A DNA stretch of 64,000 nt from Mucilaginibacter phenanthrenivorans (GTDB taxonomy: Bacteria > Bacteroidota > Bacteroidia > Sphingobacteriales > Sphingobacteriaceae). The stretch lies in contig NZ_JAHVAP010000012.1 of NCBI RefSeq assembly GCF_024721155.1, forward strand, positions 124,001-188,000, given 5' to 3'. Shown one piece after another: positions 53,042-61,670 of this stretch; the stretch's first letter is position 1; every line of letters begins with the position of its first letter. The translations under genes and the position numbers were made by a program. The notes beneath the pieces were generated by a model. That model was not told where the DNA came from. It saw only the letters and a program-made list of their open reading frames with translations, and searched no databases.

Positions 53042-54559
53042 CTAATACTTAGCAGGTGTTCCCGGCTTAGGTGTTGATTCCTTTATAAAGTTTCTCAGGC
53101 TTTCGGCAGCGCTAATAACATCGTCCTTGCGCAGGTACATCATGTGGCCGCTTTTGTAGCCTTCCCATTTTAAACGATCTTTAAGACGTCCGCTTGGGTC
53201 CAGCTGCCAAAGGCTGTATTTGGCGTTGAAATAATCGCAGGCGCCATCATAATACCCTGATTGGATCAGCAAATGCAAATATGGGTTTTGTGCGATAGCC
53301 GAACGCAGGTCCTCGCCGGTGTGGTTGTTTTTATCGTCCCATGGCCATACGTTGCCAAACATGTTATATTTCAGGTCGGTTTTGTAATTCAGCTCATCGC
53401 GCAGGTAAATGTTGATTGCCGGGGTGAAAGCGTGAAGCCATGCGGTCAGCTCGGCATTATAATCCGGGCTGGTGCCGCCGGCCTGGCGGTCAATTCCCTT
53501 ATAGCGCGAATCGAGGCGGCCAACGGTAAAGCCCTTTTCGCGCAGCAGTTCCTTCCAGAAGAGATCGTAAGAAACATCAAGGTTGTTGTCCAGGTATACC
53601 TTTTCAGAAATACCACTATACCGTGCCATTTTTGCGGCTATGGTTTTGCGTTGTGCATCATCAATAAAGCCACCGCGCGATAGAGCGGGAATCAGCTCAT
53701 TAATCGTGAAGTTTTCAACCTCGGGCAAAAAGGCAGTTAGATCTTTTTGCTGAATATCGGCAGCCAGCATCCCATGGTACCAGGCAGTGGCGGCAAAATA
53801 TGGCAATTTCAATGCTGCCTGTACAGGGCCGCTGCGCTCAATACCCAGATCAGTTGGTGATACCAGGATCACGCCGTTCAGGTACATCCACTGTGAGTTT
53901 TGCAGCTCGAGCGCCAAACCGGCGGCACGGGTAGTGCCATAGCTTTCGCCAATCAAAAACTTAGGCGATGCCCAGCGGTTTTTGCGTGTAACAAATGTAT
54001 TTATCCACTCAGCCAGGTAGTGAATATCCTCGTTCACGCCAAAAAATTTAGATCCCGGTGTGCCTTTATTTACGATACGTGAATAACCGGTATTTACCGG
54101 ATCGAGGTAAACAATGTCGGCAACATCAAGAATCGAGTTTTTATTTTCACCAATACCGTAAGGTTGAATAGGATAGCCTTCACTGTCGATATTAAGCAGG
54201 CGCGGGCCGGTATAGCCAATTTCCATCCATACAGATGGTGTGCCCGGTCCACCGTTAAACGAGATCACCAGCGGGCGGGTGCTGCGGTCCGTAACATCGT
54301 CACGCTCGTAATAAGTATAAAAAACACCGGCTATCGGGCGACCGTCTTCGTCCCATATCGGCATGCTGCCTGCGGTGGCCGTGTACGGAACAACCTTGCC
54401 TTTTATGGTTACCTGGTGCTTGGTAACCACGGCAGAATCCACCGATAAAATGCGGCTTTTGGTTATAGGGTTTGTGTTTTTAGGTGCGTCCTGGGCTTGC
54501 GCGAAGGTTATACCGGCAAAGCAGCAAACGGACGTAATTAGGGTAAGGTATTTATTCAT
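53042..54559 (-). CDS. S10 serine carboxypeptidase-like protein
   Basis: The start at 54559 gives MNKYLTLITSVCCFAGITFAQ, a signal peptide. The 505-aa enzyme has an N-terminal FNGGPGTPSVWMEIG (oxyanion region, the NGGPG motif of S10 peptidases), the nucleophile in LIGESYGTTRAAG, a probable Asp in QSGYYDGACDYFN and a His in YKSGHMMYLR. These four features make a serine carboxypeptidase of the S10 family nearly certain. Probably periplasmic. Confidence 0.92.
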   Translation of the reverse strand: MNKYLTLITSVCCFAGITFAQAQDAPKNTNPITKSRILSVDSAVVTKHQVTIKGKVVPYTATAGSMPIWDEDGRPIAGVFYTYYERDDVTDRSTRPLVISFNGGPGTPSVWMEIGYTGPRLLNIDSEGYPIQPYGIGENKNSILDVADIVYLDPVNTGYSRIVNKGTPGSKFFGVNEDIHYLAEWINTFVTRKNRWASPKFLIGESYGTTRAAGLALELQNSQWMYLNGVILVSPTDLGIERSGPVQAALKLPYFAATAWYHGMLAADIQQKDLTAFLPEVENFTINELIPALSRGGFIDDAQRKTIAAKMARYSGISEKVYLDNNLDVSYDLFWKELLREKGFTVGRLDSRYKGIDRQAGGTSPDYNAELTAWLHAFTPAINIYLRDELNYKTDLKYNMFGNVWPWDDKNNHTGEDLRSAIAQNPYLHLLIQSGYYDGACDYFNAKYSLWQLDPSGRLKDRLKWEGYKSGHMMYLRKDDVISAAESLRNFIKESTPKPGTPAKY

Positions 54560-54806
54560 GTTGATGATTTTGAAAAGCCGGGAACGGGATAACGACCCCG
54601 CTATTATAAATAACAGAACAGCCAGCAAAATACCGGACAGCTACTAATTACAATACTAAACTTTTCCAACAGCTTTTGCAATTTTTATAGGCGAGGCGCA
54701 CAAGCTATTATGTAAAAAGATTATAACAAATAAGGGCCGCAAAAAATAAATTAAAAAAAATAGACATAGCGCTTGTTTCGTACGAAAATATTCCTATGTT
54801 TGTAAT

Positions 54807-55205
54807 ATGAATTCAGAACAGGAAAACAACAGCCGCAAATTCGATCCTACAAAATCAGAACTGGAGATCCTGCAGGTGCTTTGGGAACATGGCCCGTCGA
54901 CAGTAAGATTTGTGAACGATAAGCTGAACGAGAGCAAGGATGTTAATTACACATCAACCTTAAAGCTGATGCAGATAATGGTTGAAAAGGAGATCCTGAA
55001 GCGCGATGAAAGCCAGATGAAGCACGTGTACATAGTAATTGAGGACGAGCAGTTAACAAAAAATCACCTGCTGAATAAGTTTGTGGATGCCATGTATAAA
55101 GGCTCGGCTGGCACCCTGGTAATGCAACTTTTGGGCAACAACCAGGCATCGAAGGAAGACATAAAAGCAATAAAGGAATTACTGAATAAACTGGACAACG
55201 AATAA
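54807..55205 (+). CDS. BlaI/MecI-type transcriptional repressor
   Basis: 132 aa. The N-terminal winged helix (about 12-80: PTKSELEILQVLWEHGPSTVRFVNDKLN, NYTSTLKLMQIMVEKEIL) and C-terminal dimer helices (NKFVDAMYKGSAGTLVMQLLGNN) are those of the BlaI/CopY family. A -33 TTG at 54773 and a -7 TATGTTTG at 54795-54802 put the transcription start about 54808, at the ATG, so translation may be leaderless. It is followed by the BlaR1-like M56 peptidase, which would degrade it. Confidence 0.92.
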   Translation: MNSEQENNSRKFDPTKSELEILQVLWEHGPSTVRFVNDKLNESKDVNYTSTLKLMQIMVEKEILKRDESQMKHVYIVIEDEQLTKNHLLNKFVDAMYKGSAGTLVMQLLGNNQASKEDIKAIKELLNKLDNE

Positions 55206-55230
55206 TAACCGGATTTTAAAACGTACCGAT

Positions 55231-57195
55231 ATGACACTATCAACCACAGGCAGCCTTTTAACCGATCAGCTTATAAAGGCATTGGGTAATACATTAATGC
55301 ACTCGCTTTGGCAGGGGATCCTGCTGGCTGTTGCAGGCGGGTTGATCATTGTTTTTACCAAAAGACTAAGCGCTGCCCTGCGTTATAACCTGCTTTTAGG
55401 TGCAATGGTGCTGTTTACCTGTGGTGTTGCAGTTACGTTTATTATGCAGTTGCAGCCCTTGCAAAGCCATTCGGTAATTTACAAGGGCGGTGCGATGATA
55501 AGCGCGCCGGCTAACCAAAATGCAGTATCGCCTATAATTAATGCCGACGTAAAACAAAGCCCTGCCGACCTGGTCACAGGGTTCCTGAACACACATAGCG
55601 ATACCATCGTTTTAATCTGGTTCCTGATCATCTGCATAAAAAGTATTAAGCTGGCGGTTGGCGGCTACGAGGTTTACCGGCTAAAACATTCAAAAATTTA
55701 TTCTGTAAGCGATTATTGGGATAATCGGATTTCCCAATTAGCCAATCAGCTTAAAATAAAACAGGCAGTAAGCTTGCTGGAATCGGGGATTGCAAAGGTG
55801 CCAATGGTGATAGGACATTTAAAACCCGTGATTTTGATCCCGATAGGTTTTATAAACGCACTTTCTTCGGATGAGGTGGAAGCTATCCTGGTCCACGAGC
55901 TGGCGCACATCCGCCGGCGCGACTACCTGGTGAATTTGCTGCAAAGCTTTATGGAGATCGTGTTCTTTTTTAACCCGGCGGTAATATGGATCTCGCAATT
56001 GATAAAAGCAGAACGCGAAAACTGCTGTGACGACATAGCACTCGGGCAGGCGGGCAATAAATCGAACTACATCCAGGCGCTGCTGAGCTGCCAGGAATAC
56101 CAGGCGCCGGGCTTAAGCATAGCGCTGGCCAACAACAAAAACACCCTGCTGAACAGGGTGAAGCGAATAGTTAACAATCATAATCAATCATTAAATATCA
56201 TGGAAAAAACATTGCTTACCATTGGTTTGGTAACTGCCGGGTTGTTCACAGTGGCATTCTCGGCAAAGGATACAGTTAAAAAAGCTGCTAAGGTTAACCA
56301 GGTTCAACAACCTGCGATAGTGGTTAGCCCGGTTGTTGACGTAAAAGTCGACGCAAAGGTAAAGGTTAACACAAAAGTGGACCTTGGAAAAATTGACACT
56401 ACTCAAAACATGCATGTGAAGGTTTACAAGCCTTCGGAAATTTCGGAGGGTACAACCATCAGGATGCGCGACCGTAAAAACTGGGACGGGTACGACATGT
56501 TCCTGGTTAAACGCAACGGAGAACTATACCAGCTGATGATCAGCCATAATAAAGCAACAAGGCTGTATGTTAATGGCGAAGCTGCGCAAATAGATAAATA
56601 CAGTGCAAAGGTTGACGACCTGATGAATGAATTTAAAAAGCTGGGTAAGACCCCTCCGGTACCACCGGTTGCCCCGGCACCGCCGACCGGCGCGGTAATA
56701 GCTACTCCGCCAACATTGGGTGCGGTACGTGCACCGCGTGTGCCAAAAGCCATGGCAATGACCGGACCTGCTGCGCCTGCGCCGCCGGCTCCCATGATTG
56801 CAATGACCGGTCCCGCCTTAACTGCACCGGCAGCCCCCAGGATTGCAATGACCGGTCCCGCCGCACCTGTGCCGCCAACTCCTGTGGTTGCCATGGTAGC
56901 AAGCCCCGCCGTACCTGCGGCTCCGGACCGGCCTGCCGTGGTAGCAATGGTAGCCCCCGTAGCTCCTGTAGGCCCTAAAAGTTTAGACTCAGATGTTGTA
57001 TATAACAAGATGACCGATAAGCTGATCCAAAAGGGGATAATCAACGATAAAAACAACCTGGACATTTCGATAAGCAATGATGAGCTGAAGGTAAATGGCG
57101 TAAAACAACCCGAGAACATTCATCAGGAGATCCTGAAATTGTATGTAACACATCCGGGCGACAAGGTGAGCTGGAGTTACAGCAACCATAAGTAA
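55231..57195 (+). CDS. BlaR1-type M56 metallopeptidase with Pro-rich repeat domain
   Basis: 654 aa. The N-terminal membrane part (about 1-140) holds four helices; the zinc motif is HELAHIRRRDYLVN (H222, E223, H226), and NCCDDIALGQAG follows. This is the M56 BlaR1/MecR1 peptidase. After the last helix (about 327-345) comes a long Pro/Ala-rich tail (about 473-590) with repeats of AMTGPA(A/L)xAPP, and a C-terminal beta domain. No beta-lactam-binding (PBP-like) sensor domain is seen; sensing is likely different. Operon with the BlaI gene, 25 bp apart. Confidence 0.88.
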   Translation: MTLSTTGSLLTDQLIKALGNTLMHSLWQGILLAVAGGLIIVFTKRLSAALRYNLLLGAMVLFTCGVAVTFIMQLQPLQSHSVIYKGGAMISAPANQNAVSPIINADVKQSPADLVTGFLNTHSDTIVLIWFLIICIKSIKLAVGGYEVYRLKHSKIYSVSDYWDNRISQLANQLKIKQAVSLLESGIAKVPMVIGHLKPVILIPIGFINALSSDEVEAILVHELAHIRRRDYLVNLLQSFMEIVFFFNPAVIWISQLIKAERENCCDDIALGQAGNKSNYIQALLSCQEYQAPGLSIALANNKNTLLNRVKRIVNNHNQSLNIMEKTLLTIGLVTAGLFTVAFSAKDTVKKAAKVNQVQQPAIVVSPVVDVKVDAKVKVNTKVDLGKIDTTQNMHVKVYKPSEISEGTTIRMRDRKNWDGYDMFLVKRNGELYQLMISHNKATRLYVNGEAAQIDKYSAKVDDLMNEFKKLGKTPPVPPVAPAPPTGAVIATPPTLGAVRAPRVPKAMAMTGPAAPAPPAPMIAMTGPALTAPAAPRIAMTGPAAPVPPTPVVAMVASPAVPAAPDRPAVVAMVAPVAPVGPKSLDSDVVYNKMTDKLIQKGIINDKNNLDISISNDELKVNGVKQPENIHQEILKLYVTHPGDKVSWSYSNHK

Positions 57196-57237
57196 TTTAC
57201 GCCCTTTCCCCTCTTTTTATATTGCTGCCGGCCAGGC

Positions 57238-58340
57238 AAAGCGTTCCATTTTTGCACATGGAACACGTGGAACACTATGAAACATGCTGATTATAAGCAT
57301 GTTTCATTTTTGCGCCGACTAAAACTTAATGGTTTTGCCCGGAATAGCTTACACTTTTATTGCTTGTTCCTGTTTTGAGTTTACACTTTCCCGTTTCTCA
57401 CGCCTTTGTTAGTGTTGTCACCATCGGTGTTCGGAAGAAATCATGCAAGCCGTGGCCATGTGCGATTCCCGCCTCGGGGCGGGGAAGGGTGGGGTTTCTC
57501 GAACTAGGATACCATTGATAATCAAGCGTAAAAGCTTGGTGTAGAAACCCCTCCCTACACCCTCCCAAGGGAGGGAACCGACTTTAGGAGCTCATGAATG
57601 CATAATCAAGCGTAAAAGCTTGGTGTAGAAACCCCTCCCTACACCCTCCCAAGGGAGGGAACCGACTTTAGGAGCTCATGAATGCCTTAAAAAACAAGGC
57701 GATGAGGCTTGTGATTTACAGGCGGTTTTATGGAAGCACAAACCAAATACTGCTTGTTGGAGACAACTCCAACAAGGGCGCAAAAAACCGCTGCAAAGCG
57801 TTCCATTTTTGCACATGGAACACGTGGAACGCTATGAAACATCCTGATTATAAGCGCGTTTCATTTTTGGGGCGATTAAATTTTACTGGTTTTGCCCGGA
57901 ATAGTTTACCCTTTTATTGCTTGTTCCTGTTTTGAGTTTACACTTTCACATCTCTCACGCCTTTGTTGGTGACAACACTATCGGTGTTCAGAAGAAATCA
58001 TGCAAGCCGAGGCCTTGTGCGATTCCCGCCTCGGGGCGGGGAAGGGTGGGGTTTCTCGAACTAGAATACTACTGATAATCAAGCGTAAAAGCTTGGTGTA
58101 GAAACCCCTCCCTACACCCTCCCAAGGGAGGGAACCGACTTTAGGAGCTCATGAATGCATAATCAAGCGTAAAAGCTTGGTGTAGAAACCCCTCCCTACA
58201 CCCTCCCAAGGGAGGGAACCGACTTTAGGAGCTCATGAATGCCTTTAAAAAACAAGGCGATGAGGCCTGCGATTTGCAGGCGGTTTTATGGAAGCACAAA
58301 CCGGATACAGCTTGTTAGAGACAACTCCAGCAAGGGCGCA
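57238..58340. repeat. Tandem 557-bp duplication with nested 84-bp repeats
   Basis: Two near-identical units start at about 57238 and 57795 (GCGTTCCATTTTTGCACATGG). Inside each, an 84-bp unit (starting ATAATCAAGCGTAAAAGCTT) is itself repeated: at 57518 and 57602, and at 58075 and 58159. The 84-bp unit holds the palindrome CCCTCCC...GGGAGGG and AAGCGTAAAAGCTT. There is no coding potential; it is a non-coding repeat cluster between BlaR1 and the next gene. Part of it also occurs at 28.0 kb. Confidence 0.9.
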
Positions 58341-58344
58341 AATA

Positions 58345-58953
58345 CTATAGCCCGTATTTGTTCTTGTGCCATTCCACGTACCGGCGGAGTTTGGTAAACT
58401 CAATTAACTCGTCTCTTTCGGGAACTGAAGGCAGGCTTTTCACCTCCACATAGCCTATATCCAACGCACAGGACTTCTCTCCTAATAAGCAATCCAAAGC
58501 TAAATAAGCAGCGGTTAAAAACTCCGTTTTGAGGTTGGGGTCATATCCCTCTGCATATATTCTTACCCCAAGTTGCGTGGATGCTTTATTGCTGAGCGGG
58601 ATAAAATACATTTCTTTGGGATTAAGCCTGATGCCGTTATATTCGGTGACAAAATCGTCCATTACAGGTTTAAAGGCTATTATATTCCAGCGTTCCACTT
58701 GCGGGGCTGCTTTTACAAGCGATTCAACCGCATCAAAAAAATCGGTGTTTCCTTCGGCTGAAATAATCAGGTCCTGTTTTTCATCGGGGTGACCCCCAAT
58801 TTCAAAGAACAATTTGTCGCAATAGCGGTGTAAATGTTCCAGGAAATCATCCAAAAGCCTTTCTCTTTCATCAGCATCATCCACCTGGCAGAGAAAAAAA
58901 TATTTGCCTTCGTTCTTTATAAACCAATCCCAGAATTGTTGTTCCGTCGACAT
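58345..58953 (-). CDS. Hypothetical cytoplasmic protein (possibly DUF695-like)
   Basis: 202 aa, no signal peptide or membrane helix. The opening STEQQFWDWFIKNEGKYF and the pattern KLFFEIGGHPDEKQDLIISAEGN (about 50-70) resemble small bacterial DUF695-type proteins, but the assignment is uncertain. It ends directly at the repeat cluster. No partner genes visible. Confidence 0.55.
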   Translation of the reverse strand: MSTEQQFWDWFIKNEGKYFFLCQVDDADERERLLDDFLEHLHRYCDKLFFEIGGHPDEKQDLIISAEGNTDFFDAVESLVKAAPQVERWNIIAFKPVMDDFVTEYNGIRLNPKEMYFIPLSNKASTQLGVRIYAEGYDPNLKTEFLTAAYLALDCLLGEKSCALDIGYVEVKSLPSVPERDELIEFTKLRRYVEWHKNKYGL

Positions 58954-59110
58954 ATTAGCCTGCCTTGTAAATGATAAAATTATAACACCAAAGATATAAT
59001 TTTCGTTTATGCGGAGGTTGCATATGGCAGATTTGCGTTGGCTTCAATTTCTGTTTAATCTCTCCACCCTCCCGTCCGGATAAATAAAATTCATCGCACC
59101 GATCTTTCCC

Positions 59111-59267
59111 CCGCTGCCGCATAGCGTCCCCGCTTGTGGCCCGCTGATAAGCAACGCGCAGATAGGCATTAGGGCTCTAAATTCCATATTTCTCCCGAAA
59201 GTGCAACACGCCATAGCAGCGTGGCTACCTAAACGCGGGCCACAAGCGGGACGCTATGCGGCAGCGG
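59111..59267. repeat. Inverted repeat pair upstream of hsdM
   Basis: CCGCTGCCGCATAGCGTCCC continues to GGCCCGC (59111-59144); the near-exact reverse complement, starting GCGGGCCACAAGCGGGACGC, is at 59235-59267. Arms of about 33 bp are separated by about 90 bp. A single partial copy is at 25441-25470. The rest of the gap 58954-59386 has no gene. It could be an extragenic palindromic element or the two ends of a tiny transposed unit. Confidence 0.7.
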
Positions 59268-59386
59268 AAAAAAACGCTTGCAGTGCAGGGGCGGCAGCGG
59301 GAAAAAGCTTGCGATAGCAGGATAGACCTATTAATATAAAACATAAATTAGCACCTTAATTACTTTATAGTACCTAAGCAACAATA

Positions 59387-60976
59387 ATGGCTAAAACAGC
59401 AAAGACAGAACAGGAAGAACCTTTAGAGAAAAAGCTTTGGAAGGCAGCCGACAAGCTCCGCAAAAACATGGATGCGGCTGAATATAAGCACGTAGTTTTA
59501 GGCCTGATCTTTCTTAAATATATTTCTGATGCCTTTATTGAGCTGCACCAGCAATTGGTTAATCAGGTTAGCGAAGGTGCAGACGCGGAAGATAAAAATG
59601 AATACATAGCCGAAAAAGTATTTTTTGTGCCGGTAATAGCCCGGTGGAATCATATACAGGGGCGGGCCACACAGCCAACCATAGGAAAGGACATTGACGA
59701 TGCGATGGACGCCATTGAAAAGGACAATCCATCATTACGCGGCGTTTTGCCAAAAGTATTTGCGCAGGAAAAACTGGATAAAGCCAGTCTTGGTGGTTTG
59801 GTTAATTTGGTTGGCTCGGCTACATTAGGCACAAAAGAAGCGCAGAGCAAGGATCTGCTGGGTAAGGTTTTTGAATATTTTTTGGGCGAATTTGCTTTAG
59901 CCGAAGGCAAAAAGGGAGGGCAGTTTTATACCCCGGGCAGCGTGGTAAAGCTACTGGTTGAAATGCTTGAACCGTATGAGGGACGGGTATTTGACCCCTG
60001 TTGCGGCAGCGGCGGCATGTTTGTGCAAAGCGAAAAATTTATTGAAAGCCACCAGGATCATTATAAAAAGAACGGCAAAACCGGCCTGGCATTAAACCCA
60101 AGCGACCGCATTTCCATTTACGGCCAGGAAAGCAACCAAACCACCTGGCGGCTGGCTAAAATGAATTTGTCTATCCGGGGGATTGACAGCAGCAATGTAA
60201 AATGGAACAATGAAGGCAGCTTTTTAAATGATGCCCATAAGGATTTGAAGGCAGATTTTATTATTGCCAACCCGCCGTTTAACGACAGTGACTGGAGCGG
60301 CGAACTTTTACGGGATGATGCCCGCTGGACGGTTTTAGGCGAAAGACTGGTGCCGCCAACCGGCAATGCCAATTATGCATGGATCCAGCACTTTCTGTAT
60401 CATTTGGCGCCAACGGGGCAGGCGGGTTTTGTGCTGTCAAAAGGCTCATTAACTACCAATACCACCGGGGAGGGCGATATCAGGAAAGCTTTGATTGAAA
60501 ACGGACTGGTGGATTGCATTGTAAACCTGCCCACCAAATTGTTTTTAAATACGCAGATCCCGGCTTGTTTGTGGTTTTTGTCGCGCAATAAAACCAATGG
60601 CGGCTTCCGGAAGCGTGAAAACGAAATTTTGTTTATGGACGCCCGCAATATGGGCTTTTTGGTGAACCGCAAAAACCGTGACCTGAGCGATGCTGACATA
60701 GCCTTAATTGCAGGCACTTACCATAATTACCGCAACCCTGATGGCAATTATGAGGACGTTGCCGGTTTTTGTAAAGTAGCCACCATAGAAAAAGTACGGG
60801 AATTAAATTATGTATTAACTCCAGGCAGGTATGTTGGTCTTGCTGATGAGGAAGATGATTTTGATTTTGCCGAGCGTTTTACCGCATTAAAAGCGGAACT
60901 GGAAGCGCAGATAGCTGAGGAGGCTGAATTGAATAAACAAATAGCAGAAAATCTTGCCAAAATAATTATCAGGTAA
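59387..60976 (+). CDS. hsdM: Type I restriction-modification methyltransferase (HsdM)
   Basis: 529 aa. An N-terminal HsdM_N-type helical domain (about 12-130: LEKKLWKAADKLRKNMDAAEYKHV) is followed by the N6-adenine methyltransferase: motif I FDPCCGSGGMF (about 200-210) and motif IV NPPFNDSDW (about 302). A long C-terminal tail carries the coiled coil AELEAQIAEEAELNKQIAENL. It methylates adenine in the site chosen by HsdS. First gene of a type I operon. Confidence 0.95.
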   Translation: MAKTAKTEQEEPLEKKLWKAADKLRKNMDAAEYKHVVLGLIFLKYISDAFIELHQQLVNQVSEGADAEDKNEYIAEKVFFVPVIARWNHIQGRATQPTIGKDIDDAMDAIEKDNPSLRGVLPKVFAQEKLDKASLGGLVNLVGSATLGTKEAQSKDLLGKVFEYFLGEFALAEGKKGGQFYTPGSVVKLLVEMLEPYEGRVFDPCCGSGGMFVQSEKFIESHQDHYKKNGKTGLALNPSDRISIYGQESNQTTWRLAKMNLSIRGIDSSNVKWNNEGSFLNDAHKDLKADFIIANPPFNDSDWSGELLRDDARWTVLGERLVPPTGNANYAWIQHFLYHLAPTGQAGFVLSKGSLTTNTTGEGDIRKALIENGLVDCIVNLPTKLFLNTQIPACLWFLSRNKTNGGFRKRENEILFMDARNMGFLVNRKNRDLSDADIALIAGTYHNYRNPDGNYEDVAGFCKVATIEKVRELNYVLTPGRYVGLADEEDDFDFAERFTALKAELEAQIAEEAELNKQIAENLAKIIIR

Positions 60977-60982
60977 ATAGCT

Positions 60983-61246
60983 ATGAACGAAATTATCAAA
61001 AGACGAACTATCAGGCCGTCGACCAGGTTAAAAACCTCTGAATTTTATAGAGTAGATATTAATAAAATCACGGCATCGGATACTTTGATAGTTAATGTTA
61101 CCCATGAAAGCAAACCATTTCAAAAGACATTTAAGTTTAAGGGAAGTGAGGTTATAAAGAAAAAAAGCCTTGGCTTTAAAGTAGTAGACAATGGGGAACA
61201 CATACATTTGAATTGGACAAGCACTCAACCTATAAATGGAAAATAA
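60983..61246 (+). CDS. Small hypothetical protein in type I RM operon
   Basis: 87 aa starting 6 bases after hsdM. Basic N-terminus (NEIIKRRTIRPSTRLKT), then a beta-rich core. No family recognised. It overlaps the next gene by 11 bases, so it is translated as part of the operon; it may be an accessory or small regulatory factor. Confidence 0.55.
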   Translation: MNEIIKRRTIRPSTRLKTSEFYRVDINKITASDTLIVNVTHESKPFQKTFKFKGSEVIKKKSLGFKVVDNGEHIHLNWTSTQPINGK

Positions 61247-61670
61247 AGACATCCGCTGGATCCAACGTTTTAATAATTTCCGGAAAGCATTAAAACGGCT
61301 TGCTTTTGCCGTGGAGCTAAGCATAGAGCGCCCGCTGTCTGATTTGGAAGAACAAGGCATGATTCAGGCTTTTGAGTTTACTTATGATTTGGCCTGGAAA
61401 ACCCTGCAGGATATTTTGAGAGAACTTAAAAGGCCGAATGATAATGGCGGCCCTACCATTATACTCGATCAGGCTTTCGCTGATGGTTTTATTACGGACC
61501 GGGAAGGCTGGAAGGAATTAAAAAAATCGCGCGAGCTGTCATCTCATACTTATGATGAAGAAACAGCCGATGAAATTGCAGCCAATATTGTAGCGCAATA
61601 CTACGGTTTGTTTGTGCAGTTGGAAACCCGCTTACAAATAGAAAAAATAAACCAGGAGAAGAACGGATGA
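61236..61670 (+). CDS. HEPN-domain, nucleotidyltransferase substrate-binding protein
   Basis: 144 aa matching the HI0074-type family: an N-terminal helix RWIQRFNNFRKALKRLAFAVEL, and LEEQGMIQAFEFTYDLAWKTLQDIL. The R-x4-H motif of HEPN RNases is seen in SRELSSHTYDE. In typical loci it pairs with a minimal nucleotidyltransferase (MNT) as a toxin-antitoxin unit. Here the MNT is fused to HsdS in the next gene (overlap of 4 bp), so the pair is embedded in a restriction operon. Confidence 0.85.
   Translation: MENKDIRWIQRFNNFRKALKRLAFAVELSIERPLSDLEEQGMIQAFEFTYDLAWKTLQDILRELKRPNDNGGPTIILDQAFADGFITDREGWKELKKSRELSSHTYDEETADEIAANIVAQYYGLFVQLETRLQIEKINQEKNG

Noticed and set aside
57678..57935. An 85-codon reading frame after BlaR1
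   Set aside because: It is inside the 557-bp duplication and its sequence is a by-product of the repeats.
57518..58240. CRISPR-like repeats
   Set aside because: The 84-bp units are far longer than CRISPR repeats, lie end to end without variable spacers, and no cas gene is near.
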